From positions 312,019-376,018 of the forward strand of contig NW_001799355.1 in the NCBI RefSeq assembly GCF_000165425.1: 64,000 bases of DNA, given 5' to 3'. The DNA is from Paramecium tetraurelia. Lineage: Eukaryota; Ciliophora; Oligohymenophorea; Peniculida; Parameciidae. Every line of letters begins with the position of its first letter. Position 1 is the first letter of the stretch. Position numbers and translations under genes: made by a program. Shown here piece by piece: positions 51,139 through 62,584 of the stretch. Below the pieces are notes generated by a model. The model was not told where the DNA came from and searched no databases. It saw only the letters and a list, made by a program, of their open reading frames with translations.

Positions 51139-51463
51139 TTTAAAATTAATATTATAATATTTCATATATGTTCTTATAATATATCTTGTTTTTTTATACA
51201 TATAATACATCAAACCATGAAATAATGTAAGTTATTACAGCCAAATATCAGAACTTCATTTAATATTTAAATAACGAATAATAAAATTATTTAACAATCG
51301 TTACAACAGAAGTAGCCTTACTTTTTCAAATCGAAATACATAAACCAAAAAGAGAACTCATAAGTATTGTATATGAGTTGAAACAAAAAATAGGTTAAAA
51401 CGATTATCAATTCTTTTGTCAATAGATTAAAATCCAATATTATTAAAATATAATGCATACACA
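51139..51463. other. Intergenic, nothing recognised
   Basis: About 325 bp between two minus-strand genes, holding the transporter's promoter and the scramblase 3' flank. No open frame of note. Confidence 0.5.
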
Positions 51464-52370
51464 TCATTCAATACATTAGGAGCAGCAACACTTTTACAAG
51501 CATAAACAACACATATCACTATATCTTTCTTCATAATAGTTGTAGTCCAAAAAGAAAACAGCTGAGAGAATAAGAGCTTTTTCATCGAAAGATGATAATT
51601 TAGGAAATTGGACTGCATATTCCGATTCTACATTCAACATGCATTGATAACAACATCCCTTCTTTTAGCCGATCTTCTTTATCTCAGCTATTTTCTAAAT
51701 ATATAATTTATTACTTTATTGAATCTATTAAGGATGTCAAAAGAAATTGTTTGACAAAAACCACAAGGTAGATAACAGTATGTTTAGAATTAATTCCAAA
51801 TACCTTTTATATTAAATAACAAATTATTATTTGCATCAAATATCTCAACTGTTTTTTATATTGAAAATAAAGAGGATCTAACATATCCGATAGTGTTTCC
51901 CGTTGACCCTATCACCTTGATATCAGGTCTTATATCATTGAATTTATATTTACCTATTCACACATAAGCAAGAGCACTTATAATTCCTGTTTAGCGTAAA
52001 CAGTAATTTTTGATTAGTTGAACTTAAGTTTTGTTTCACCTCCATATTAAATGATCTACAAGAGCTCGGCAATGATATTCTCTAATAGCATTCCGTTTCT
52101 GCATTTGCCTTAAAGCACGGCTTTGATTTTTTCTTCTCAATATCTGTGCCGAAATTATCCATAGCGTAAATAAAGTAAACATTTTGATTGTCACAATGAG
52201 ATGAAGCTGTAAATACATTAAATCTTTGGGCTACATACATATAGTCAATCTTTGAAAATGCATCGTTCTCGGCACTATCAATGTTTATCTAAAATTATCC
52301 TCATAACTACTTAAATGTTCGATTCTAATGACAAATTGCAATCATTTTAAGTATTTTTCTTTGAATTCAT
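51464..52370 (-). CDS. Phospholipid scramblase-family protein, 279 residues
   Basis: Scramblases move phospholipids between membrane leaflets on calcium rise. Recognisable parts are the beta-rich core with repeats such as VIGSTGNTIGYVRSS and EIFDANNNLLFNIKG, then CYQCMLNVESEYAVQFPKLSS, and a C-terminal hydrophobic helix (LILSAVFFLDYNYYEE). This last segment matches the inserted helix of PLSCR proteins. After it comes a Cys-rich tail, MCCLCLQKCCCSQC. Three introns: 52289-52310, 51929-51953 and 51695-51714. The last is only 20 nt. The start at 52370 was chosen because it is the ATG in frame with exon 2. Confidence 0.85.
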
Positions 52371-54607
52371 AGATCCAAATTAAAATAATATATATGTAAT
52401 TTTATGTAATAGTTGCCTTTATAATATTTAATCTACCTTTAAAAATAAAATCCAATTTCTCAAAATTATACTAAAATATTATCATTATCTATTCAATGAT
52501 ACTGCTAAAACTCAATCTACATTTTTTTAATAGATAAGTAAATATAATAAAAAGATCCAATCATAATGACTAATATAATAAGATCCTCTGCCTCTATTAC
52601 CTACTATTCCTCAGGAACATCATGTTACGCGCACAGATGAACAAGCACTGCAATTAATATTTCATCAATTAATAAACAAAAGCTCTCAAATAAAAATTGG
52701 AGTTAATAATTAAAAAGTTAAGAAATTAAATACTTGATTAGAAATTCATAAAATATAAATGAAATAATTTGAAAAATGGGCTAATCAAAAAAATTTGATC
52801 TTGAAATTATAAGGTTGATTTTATTATAAAACCTTTATTCATGTAACAACATAAATTATTAACTGAATCAATTTAGCTAACTTATTTTTTCTTATATGTC
52901 TTTTCCTTAATTTCTCAATTTCCCTTTGGTCTTAAGTTGACTACTAGTTTATACTATGGTAATTTTAACTTAAAATTATTCTTAATTTTATAATCTAATT
53001 GTTTTCATTTTTTGGTTTGCTCAACATTTTTCATCATAATGAAATTTACGTTAAAATGTAAATATAGAAGATATACCATAAGTTGTAAGGAAACAATATT
53101 ATTAATATTATTCCAAAAAATACTTTGGTTGTTCAGATCAACGATTTTAGGTAACCTCTTATCAAAAAATTTTCATTTACTATTATTTATTTTTATTAAT
53201 ATGAATGATTTTCAAAGAAATTTTTTTTTACTATTAGATTGACTTACTTTCACTTAATATTGTATTTATGATAGAGTTATATGGAAAATTTGCAGTAGAT
53301 TTGCAGAACTATTATTCTTCACTTATTTTTGAATTTTTTAATAAATCACTGTTTTTAAATGAAAAATTAGAATTTGTTTGGTTATTCTAACTTATTAGGG
53401 TAATTCACTTATAAATATATATTTATTTAAAGAGGAATATCTTTCTGATATTCATAAAAGTAATTATAAAATATACATTATAAATTATCAAGTATATGGG
53501 AACTTAATCTATTAGTTATTATTTTCCCCAAATTTAAAATTCATTCTAAAAATTAAAATGAAATTTTCAGTTGTTCTTAATAAACCACTTTTGTATTTCT
53601 ATTGGAATATCTACATAATAGACTAAGAGACTATATAATTTTTATGGTTTGATTGTTATATATTTGATTTTGTTTTTGTTGATGATATAGATATTTTAGT
53701 CTATTTTGTGAAAAATTCTGCAAATTTTATAATTATTCCAAAATGGAATCTAATTCTATTAGCAATTCTAATTGCAGTATGTTGTTTGTAATATTATTAT
53801 TTCATTTGTTTAAAGTACAAATTATTAAAGCTGTAGTAAATTTGCTGAATTTAGAGGCCAGGCCTTTTACCACCAATTTCTTTGTTTTGATTTGTAGACC
53901 ATATAGAAAAACATTGTCAAAAATGTCTTATTAGAAATCTAATCTCAACTAGAATATCAGTTTATGCATACTTAAATGTAACTACAACGTTAACTAATCT
54001 ATGAACAAGTCATCATGCGATTAACAATAGAATTGAACTCTTATTCATGTTTTTTAATATGAAAACTACTGCATTTATTGAATCTATTTTAATTTTTTGT
54101 AAATTTGGAAATTTATATGAAATTTTCTCAATTCAATTAGTTTATAATAAGTCAACGATAAAATAAATAATTCTATACCAATGAATTATACGTTTCACAA
54201 TTAACTTACCTAAGATAATATTTTTGAAGTTTTTGCTATTAGATTGATTTATTCAGTAATATTGAAATAGTATGAGAATGAGTTATTCAATAAATCAAAG
54301 TAATATTGATTTTATAATTTAAAGAGATTAATTAAATTAATGTACATCTATATTAAATAAAATACAGATCAATATTGGTAATGATAATATAAACGTTTTG
54401 ATATGATAATATTTTATGATTTATTTGGAGAAATAAATAATTCACCGACAAAATAATTATAATGGAAATTGTATTAGAAATGAATTCAATTATAAAATTA
54501 ACAATTTTAATTTTTCTTCAATAGGAAAAGAGAAATTATTAATAAATGGTTATCCAAATAATTATAATCTGTCTTGGTTTATTAACAATATTATTTTTAT
54601 ATATTGA
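52371..54607. other. Gene desert, very AT-rich
   Basis: About 2.2 kb with no gene I can support. Several frames are open for 60-165 codons when TAA/TAG are read as Gln (for example plus strand about 53360-53850, and 53743-54030), but their Phe/Tyr/Ile/Leu/Asn/Lys content is what AT-rich noncoding DNA yields. No intron pattern, family motif, RNA gene or repeat array was seen. It is the largest empty stretch in the window. Candidates are a decayed gene, an unspliced retained segment or a replication-related spacer. Confidence 0.4.
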
Positions 54608-55734
54608 ATGGGAATAGCATGCTGTAAAAATTAAGACGTTGCGAGGTTCAATATATAACCTATTATTCCATTGATTCCAACTGAAGAAGCTTCTTTAGAT
54701 GAAACAAAAATAGTGAAAATATAAACCAGTATCAGACGTAATGGATGTTTTAATTTCAAGGTTACCTATCAAAAACTAAATAAAAATAAAAATCGGAGGT
54801 TTCAGCCACACCTGCAGTATAAGTCTAATCGCATACGAATGAACAAGTAGTTGAGATTATCGAAATAATCCCGAAAGATGCATAAAAAGTAGAGTGGCCT
54901 TAAATTTTGCTTTAAGCTGTGCAAAACAAATTAAAAGAGTTGGCACCTCTCAAATAATTGACATACTCATGCTATCTATTAGATGATGGATGCTATTTTC
55001 AAGGAGATTTTGTGAATTAATAAAAAGAAGGGTTTGGAAGATAAATTGATTAGGATGGTTCGTTATATGAAGGAACATTTAAGCAAAATGTAAAACAAGG
55101 GAAGGGAAGATAGATTAGTTGTGATGGAAGTGTGTAATTGAAATAAAATTATGTAGATATGAAGGAAATTTTGATGATAATGAATATGATGGTTATGGTG
55201 AATTTTAAGATTCGTATGGATTTGTCTATAAAGGAGAATGGAAGTAATCATTGTTCCATGGAGAAGGTCACGAGATCAATGAGTAATTCTAATACAAAGG
55301 AGCATATAAACAGGGATACAGGACTGGATATGGAGAGATCACATATGTTGATGGAAATAAGTATATGGGAGAATTTCAGAAAAACAAGTTTGAAGGTTTT
55401 GGTATATTTATATATGCGGACGGAAGGAAAGTAATCAATTTGATTTAATATTTTAGTATGAAGGAGGTTGGATGAATAACTAGATGCATGGCAAAGGGAC
55501 CTTCTCTTGGCCTAATGGACGAAAGTACACGGGAAACGTATTTAGATATATTAAATAATGTAGTATCATTTGGATCTGAAGGAAGGTTTAGGAGAATTCA
55601 TTTTTGAGAATGGTAGTAGCTACAGGGGGATGTGGAAACAAGGAAAATAGCATGGACATGGCATAATGATTTCAGAGTTGGGAGATCAAAGAGAAGGGGA
55701 GTGGGTTGAAGGAAGAAGAATAAAATGGAGATGA
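54608..55734 (+). CDS. MORN-repeat protein with N-terminal acylation site, 342 residues
   Basis: Four introns (54738-54760, 55134-55156, 55431-55456, 55538-55563) connect about eight MORN repeats spanning residues 130-335. They are seen as YEGTFKQN, YEGNFDD, YKGEWK, YKGAYKQG, YMGEFQKN, YEGGWMNN and YRGMWKQGK, each followed by G-x-G. MORN proteins link membranes to cytoskeleton. The N-terminus MGIACCKNQD offers Gly2 for myristoylation and Cys5/Cys6 for palmitoylation, consistent with a cortical or ciliary membrane anchor. Residues 15-110 are polar linker. Without the introns only fragments are visible. Confidence 0.9.
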
Positions 55735-55832
55735 CTATTACTTTGATTGATTTTAATTAGACTCTTTTGGTAATATTTATTATCACAAACATACTTACTT
55801 ATTTAAAAGTATAAAATGAATGTATAAGACTA

Positions 55833-58800
55833 TCAAATCATTAGACTATCTTTTTTGAGTACCTTTTATAAGAGTGCGAATCTTTTATGATTTTTATTGC
55901 TTCCCATCATAATGCTTTTTTGCATCATCTTCGGAGACTTCAAAGTGATTTATTTTAGTTACAATTCCATCAAGTCTTTTACAATTTCATATATATTCCC
56001 CTCCTTAAAATAGTTACTAAACACCTAAGTTTTGTCGATATCAAAATTAACTTCTATGGCACCATTGTAAGCTTAATAAGATTATTATTATTGAGGAAGC
56101 AAACTGGAAGGTTATTCACTTCTATGCTAAGAGGACCCCTATTAACTTTCGATATTATCATTCTAATTTAGATAGATATTGTTATTGGTAGTTAGAATAT
56201 TATTTAAATTGCTGCTTATTTGGCTCTAAAAGTTACTACTTCCGTCATTTCTTTTCATGAAATTCATTTTTGACTCTATTTTGTTTGTGCTAAATAAGAT
56301 TTTTGGTTATGATTATTTAAGGCGAGATAACTCCTTTGTTTGTTTTCTGGGTCTTTAGAGAGTGTTAGAGTTTTATCTATTGAATTGGTCTGGTGATTAG
56401 AATTTTAAATTCAAGAAACTGTCATTTTCGGGAGTTGGTGCAAATACAATTGACCTGTTTTTGTAAGTGGCGACAACCTTGGGAGCCTGCAAAAAAGAAT
56501 GATTTGAATCATCTTCATTTTCTATGACTTTAAATGTGCTTTAGATTTTCTTTTCAATCAATTCATCAAGATAAGCTGCACTGCCATGCAGAATAGAGTC
56601 ATTCCTATTAAACCCGAGGTCAACCAGATGTTGTAGAGTTAAATCGCTAAAATAGATATGAATGTATTACTTTGTTTCTGAATCCTATATAAAATCTAGG
56701 GCAGCTTGTCTTAGGTTATTCAATCTCTGAAAAGTTCTTGATTTCTCAAACTTTCTCAATCGTTGATTTCTATCTCGAATTTGGTCCTTATTATTTAATG
56801 CCTATGATAATACTTTTTCCCTGTCTGCTATAAAAAATAAAAAAGGGCACTTATTAAAATAATGAATCCACCCACATATAAAACATTTGTTACCTCTTTA
56901 TTTCTTAGAAAATTGCAGTTTATCTTTAATTTAGTTGAATTTCTCAAAATCCTCTTTGTTTTCTTTCAAAACCTTCGTAAAGTCATTTCGATGGATAACC
57001 AATAATTTAGTATATTTCACAGCTTTTACTGAGTATAGATATGGATTTTGCAACACAAATTCCCATTGTCCAATAATTTCATCCTTTTTTAAGCAATTAC
57101 ATATGCTGACATTTCTGTTACCCAAAGTAATATAGATATCTAATTCCCCTTCCAACACGTAGTATAGTTTCTCACAACTTGTCTACTGATTCAAGATTTT
57201 AGATTCTGGAGCATAGCTTTCTATTTTAACATATTAACACAGTTTTTCTATTGTACTTTGAGAACAATAATCCTTAATAAATCTTGCTTTAATCAAATAT
57301 TTTTTGTACAGATCAATTTACATTTGCTCTCTTAATTGTTTTGACAATTGATTTATCATTTGATATCCTTCATTATTATTTTCAATTTGCTATTTAAGAT
57401 GATATTCAAAGTATTTCCTTATTTGTAATGACAAATTCTTATTAATGTTATAATCCTTAAGGTATTGCAGAATACTCTTCATCTATTGTTTAAACTTAAC
57501 TTCTCTTTCATTTAGATTCTTGAATATCTCACCAATATTATTAATTGTGTACCCTAAAACGCTGCATCCAGTAAAGGCAATAAAAATTGTAAATAAAGCC
57601 TCTGATACAGTGCAAGGAAGAATGTCACCATAACCGATAGTTAGAGTTGTGATAACTATAAAGTAAAGAGAAAAGAAATATTACTCTTGCCATGTGGAGT
57701 TGTTTAGTTCCTTAACAATTAACCAACTATTTGTGTGATTTTTAATTCCTTATTCTCCAATTTGATACCAAATACAAGCAAAAAAATGACAAGTGTAAAC
57801 AATAAAAAACACCGATTTTATTAATTCCCACCATCCCTGTATTTATTATCTCAAGCAAAGTATTTCTTCCAGAGTTGCTAATGTTAATTTTAATTTTATT
57901 ATCCTGAAAACAGTCAAATATTGTATTACTAGGCTATCAGTAAATATAGGAATAATACTTACAATATCTACTATGAAATCATTTTTTAAGTAATGTTTGG
58001 CAATTCTACCTATATCCCTATATAGAATTCCTAGAATATTATCATTAAAAACCTTCATCATAAAATGATGTGATGAATCTTAAAATACAATCTAGCATAC
58101 AAAAAACTACAGGAAGCGTATCAAGTAGGTGATGTATATCCTACTTATTAAAATCTTATTCATATAAAAATAACAAAAGGGGAATGTAAGTTATATTGAC
58201 TATGAGCAGACAAAACAATACAATTTTAAATCCTGTTAATATCATATTATCAGGATTCAGAATATGTATCTTTTTTAAAAGTAATTCTAATTACAAACAA
58301 TTAGAATCCAGCTTTTGCCTTTGATTTTAATTAAAGTATCGATTTCTTAAGAATATAAACAATTATGTGTTTGAAGCCTGATCTCCAAGTAACTATAAAA
58401 TGTTTTCGTTTATCATTTTGTACTAAAAAGTTTATGAATGAATTTTCAATTATCGAATGAATTTTGAGACCAGACGGATTAAATTCAAACCACCTTTCAC
58501 ATAGTTCTTACTTGAATTTTTAAAAACTTCTAGCTCATCCAAAGGTGTCGCCAACACTCTAGACGTAGCTTAACCAATATTATAAATAGCTTCCGGTAAT
58601 TCTGTTTTATTTTTATTCTTATCACTTTCCTTACGATCCTAATATATAGTAATAAATGCGTACTAAAAAGCTAATTCCTAAACTTGGTTCATAATTCTCT
58701 TCAATTATTGATAAATTATCTTTCTTAAATTAAATCAAATTAGTGGTGTATTCTTTCAGTCTTGGATTGTGCTTTGATTAGATTAAAGAATTCGAATTTT

Positions 58801-58849
58801 TTTTAACATCATTTGATATAGCTATTGATGTATCTGAGGTCCGCCTCAT
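55833..58849 (-). CDS. Voltage-/cyclic-nucleotide-type K+ channel subunit, 989 residues
   Basis: The N-terminal region of about 190 residues is cytosolic. Six membrane segments follow, from about 195 to 430. The S4 region (TVFRIIKLKLTLATL) has only three basic residues. The pore has TIGYGDILP near residue 390, the K+ selectivity filter. After S6 a C-linker leads to a cyclic-nucleotide-binding fold (about 545-625: YYVLEGELDIYI, DEIIGQWEF). A cysteine cluster CFICGWIHYFNKCP near 632 follows, then a Ser/Asn-rich tail of about 340 residues. Introns: 58639-58663 and 58031-58052. Ciliary excitability is the expected context in Paramecium (family knowledge). Whether cAMP/cGMP binds is unknown. Confidence 0.9.
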
Positions 58850-59158
58850 TTATATGATAAATTTATTTTTAAAATGTTTTTTAACTTTATAAATATGATT
58901 GAGTTAATTGCTTCTTAATAATAATATTAGAAATTAAGGTTGATTATTACTTACTTAAACATTTTAGTTGATGGTTAATATTCAAAAAAAATCAATTTAC
59001 ATTCTCAACATTTTCAACTTCAAAAAATTAATGATTATAATAATCAGTTATTCTGCAAGAGGATGAACCATCATAAATAATATTAGAATTAGTATTGAAT
59101 GAAATTATATTTTTTAGACTCAAAATTTTAATATTTATTTTTATTTTATATCCATTTT
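58850..59158. other. Divergent promoter region
   Basis: About 310 bp between the divergent start codons of the K+ channel and the 4-TM protein. It is AT-rich with no open frame of note and must hold both promoters. No specific site was recognised. Confidence 0.5.
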
Positions 59159-59965
59159 ATGGAAGAAAAAGAGATTGATGCTTAATGGAATTAATTATTG
59201 AAAACAACAGTGGAAATGTTCGGGTTTGAATTTAAATAAGAATATTTATCAAAATCGTTTAATCGTTTATACTCAGATTACAAAATGTTCACTCAGAAGA
59301 GAAATTATTCGCATTTTGGATTATGGCTCTTTGGATTTTATGTTCTAAATTTTCTGCAAAGCTTTCAGGATAAAAATATGTATTTGTTACTAATAACACA
59401 AGATCTGACATCCCAAAAATCATAGAATAATTGATATTTTGTCCCATATTGATAATGATATTAATTTCAACAAAACCTTTTCTCTACAGATCTTTTGAAT
59501 CTGAACTGCTCTATTTTCTATAAAATACTATCGTTATTATAGTTGGGATCATGTTTCCAAGGCCTTAATAAACAGAATATGGGATATTTATTGAGTTTTT
59601 TATCTACTAAGCCAATTTGGAGAGCCTGCCTTTTAAAATAATTTACATAATAGTGAGCCAACTAATCCAAAAGGAGATTAAATCTTTTATGGATTTAGTT
59701 GTTTTTGTGATTTTACTAGCATTGGCAGTTTATTAGGAAATACATCGCTATACATCTTATATTTCGGATTATGAGCAGGTGGAGAAGCACCGAAAGTAGG
59801 AAAAGTAAAAATGCCTTCTTAAGTCATAGACAAATTTTAGAATTCATTCTTGAAGCCCAAAATTACGATGAGAGAGAACGGATATATCGAAAACTGAAAA
59901 AACAACTAAAAGCTAGAAATAGCAAGAAGATAAGTCTGGATACTGTGTTAGATTATATATTCTGA
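59159..59965 (+). CDS. Four-helix membrane protein, 252 residues
   Basis: ATG at 59159 and TGA at 59963-59965, with introns at 59380-59402 (23 nt) and 59805-59829 (25 nt). Four hydrophobic segments lie at about residues 50-68, 80-103, 115-135 and 180-197. A short charged cytosolic C-terminus follows (YDERERIYRKLKKQLKARN). The family is not recognised. The layout recalls the membrane part of larger ciliate receptors or cyclases, but no catalytic domain is attached. The following gene begins 28 bp after its stop. Confidence 0.68.
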
Positions 59966-59993
59966 ATATAAAATAATTATTTAATCTCATAAA

Positions 59994-60834
59994 ATGGATG
60001 TAAGACTTCTAAAATACGATATTTTTGCATCTCCACTTGCTCATAAGCCTTCAAGAGGATACATTCCAAAATTGGCTGATCGGAGTTTGACTTCGTTGTT
60101 AAAATATAAAAATGAAACAATAAAACAACCCATCCATTCAAAGATATTTAAACCATATGGTGAAGAATCGGAAATAAAGACCTAACAAAATATGTATACT
60201 ACTGGTAAGTTGAGTTATTCGAGTTCTGTTAAAAATATCAATAAGTTTCCAGAAGTGCAATTGGATCCAAAAGCAGTAAAATTGTTAGGACAAGGAAGAC
60301 ATTTCTTAAGGAGTGATTATCAAACAAAGAGAAAATTTTAGGAGAGCAAAAAGAATCATCATCTAAAAAATCATTCCTCTGATTACTTGATGTAAAATAT
60401 ATAACTGAAGTTTTGCGAGAAATCTGTAAAAAAATAATACAAGGCCAATCTAATTTTTTTCAAGAAAACAAGAAACATTCCAGCCTAAATCTAAATATTA
60501 AGGAAGGAGGAGGAGAAGAAATCAATGCCTGAAACAAAGACTGATTTTTATGATTCTCAATAAAGGAAAATAATGATGCCTGCCTCGAAATAATAATAAC
60601 ATACTGATCACTCTATGTTTTCTAGCACTTTCAGAGATAACTTTTTGAAAAGCCAAAGAAGCAACATTCATCCCAAACCAACTAGTTAAGAGAAATCTAC
60701 AAGACAGGGACATAAAAAGACACAGTCTGTCTAGTATATCTTATTTAATAAATAAAATTAGAACTTAGAGTCAATTAGAAGAAGCTAACAAGGAAGTGCC
60801 ACTTTTCGGCAATAATTATCAACCTAATAATTGA
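59994..60834 (+). CDS. Basic uncharacterised protein, 270 residues
   Basis: ATG 59994, 28 bp after the previous stop. A 28-nt intron (60734-60761) near the 3' end changes the last exon to one ending in a clean TGA at 60832-60834. The protein is rich in Lys, Ser, His and Gln without recognised domain (N-terminus MDVRLLKYDIFASPLAHKPS). Without the intron the frame would run on into AT-rich sequence. Function unknown. A microtubule- or nucleic-acid-associated role is possible from charge only. Confidence 0.62.
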
Positions 60835-60885
60835 TATTCTTTCAAAATTAATTATTCTAATTTAACTATTATTTTATTCAAAATT

Positions 60886-61378
60886 ATGTTTTAGATCGTC
60901 AAAGTGGATTCAGGCATTGATGCAAAATTAGAATTCGAAATATCCAACATAGTTAAGGGGGCTTATGAAAGATTCAATAACCAGTTCGACAGATCGAAAT
61001 ATATCTCCGATTATTTGGATGAAAGGTATGGGGGATGTTGGAGAGTAACAATAGGAAAATAATTTACAAGTTGTGGAACCTACTATTTGTCATAATTGTT
61101 AAGACTTAGCTATCAAAACGATTAAATAGAAATTGTTAGAACATAGGGTGATTCAGAATTTGAAATTATACAAAGGGATTTGGGAATGAACTAAGCTGTT
61201 TTTGATTCAATTTTGGGAATGTACTAGTTATATTAAATAGAGAATTTCAAATGCTTAACAAACCTAGAAAAACCTATCCGCTCAAGTTGAGTATATTTCA
61301 GAATGCGTGGAGTCTAAACATGCTGGGAAATGGGCTGTGATTTGTGGGTAATTGTATCCTCAATATCTTAAGGTATGA
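60886..61378 (+). CDS. Dynein light chain (LC8-like) protein, about 156 residues
   Basis: Residues about 35-85 follow the LC8 dynein light-chain pattern: ISDYLDERYGGCWRVTIGK then a strand with TYYLSQLLRLSY. A 22-nt intron (61221-61242) joins a second stretch with similar features, VEYISECVESKHAGKWAVICG. The simplest end is TGA 61376-61378. If the intron is not used the protein ends at 61288-61290 (134 residues). A further in-frame continuation to about 61469 exists if a very short intron is removed. Dynein light chains dimerise and stabilise motor complexes in cilia and cytoplasm. Confidence 0.62.
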
Positions 61379-61475
61379 TTTTAATAGTCGAGTTCCTTAT
61401 GTTAATAATAATTTAGTCTGTGTAGCCAAAAAGGGAATCAGATATACAGTATTAATGATAAGTAAATGAATATAG

Positions 61476-62155
61476 TCATTGATATAATTTCAATAATTTA
61501 CATAAGTTAGACTTGACACTAGTATTGAAGGTTTCGCCTTTTTCGAGTTTGATCTTTTTACTTGACCCTGCAAATAATTGTTTAGGGTCACTCAAAATTC
61601 CCTAAGAAATTCTTGCTTGCATTTAATTTGAATTGCCTCCCATGGGTCCTTTGATTGAAACTCTCTAATTAGTTACTTCCTGTATTGTTTGTTCTTTATT
61701 TCCCTAATCCTGGGTTAATGTTCTTGTTTCAATTTGTTGGGTGTATTTGTTGAATTCCTTAACAAAATACACGTTGACTTTATCATCTTTGAATACTACC
61801 TTAGGAGATATCATCTTATATGTGTCTCCATCTTTTATTTGGTTACTTTCTTGAAACTCTTTCTATGTAGTTTTTAATAATTTTTGAGATGTAGATTTCA
61901 ACAAGGTTTCACCAAAGCCTTTCATTTAAATTTTTTGTTACTTTTCTAATTTGCAGGTTTTTTGGGAGAGACTTGTCGAGTAGAAAAATAAATTTTATCT
62001 TAATACTAACAAATTTCATGTTTATTGAGTTCAATAGGCTGGATTGATGATTTTCTATTATGATTGGCTGGCATAGTCATATCTTGAATAATCGTTAGAG
62101 ATGTTCGCGTTCTTTTGCTGTTTATTAGTCTATTTGATCCTGAGGAAAATTTCAT
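61476..62155 (-). CDS. Uncharacterised basic protein, 218 residues
   Basis: ATG 62155 and TGA 61476-61478, with one 23-nt intron (61919-61941) containing the frame break. The protein is rich in Lys, Thr, Ser and Gln. The central part (about residues 90-140, DGDTYKMISPKVVFKDDKVNVYFV) has alternating hydrophobics typical of beta strands. No family recognised. It converges on the dynein light-chain gene with at most about 97 bp between stops. Confidence 0.66.
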
Positions 62156-62584
62156 TTGATTATTAATTAATCAATAATAAAAGCTGAAAGTAATATAATA
62201 TTATAAATTTCAATAAAGAAGAAGATTATTTATCTAATGGGAATTGGGATAGCAATAAATCGCGTTTTGTTCGCATATTTTCATTAAGAATTTAGAGGAT
62301 TGTCAAAATAGCAATGTCTATTGAATAGTCAAAGAACTGCACTTTCCTTTTAAATTAATTAATTAAACGAAAATAAATAGTTTATTACCTGAAATTGTGA
62401 AAAATTATGTAATTCCCAATATAATACTAACTAAATAAAATATAAAACGAGAAATTCTTAATAATAATTAATAATTGATTCTAATTATAATTATATATCT
62501 GTTGAATATTTATTTCTATTTTTAGAAAAAAGCCCTTTATATTGTAAGATATTAGTTTGCATCAGATATTATATTATTTAATTG
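62156..62584. other. Divergent promoter region
   Basis: About 430 bp of AT-rich DNA between the divergent start codons of the 218-residue gene and the P-type ATPase. No open frame or repeat of note. Confidence 0.5.

Noticed and set aside
53263-53850. Plus-strand frames of up to about 165 codons starting MIELYGKFAVDLQ and others
   Set aside because: Phe/Ile/Tyr/Asn/Lys-rich content matches random AT-rich sequence. There is a frame break without a usable intron and no family.
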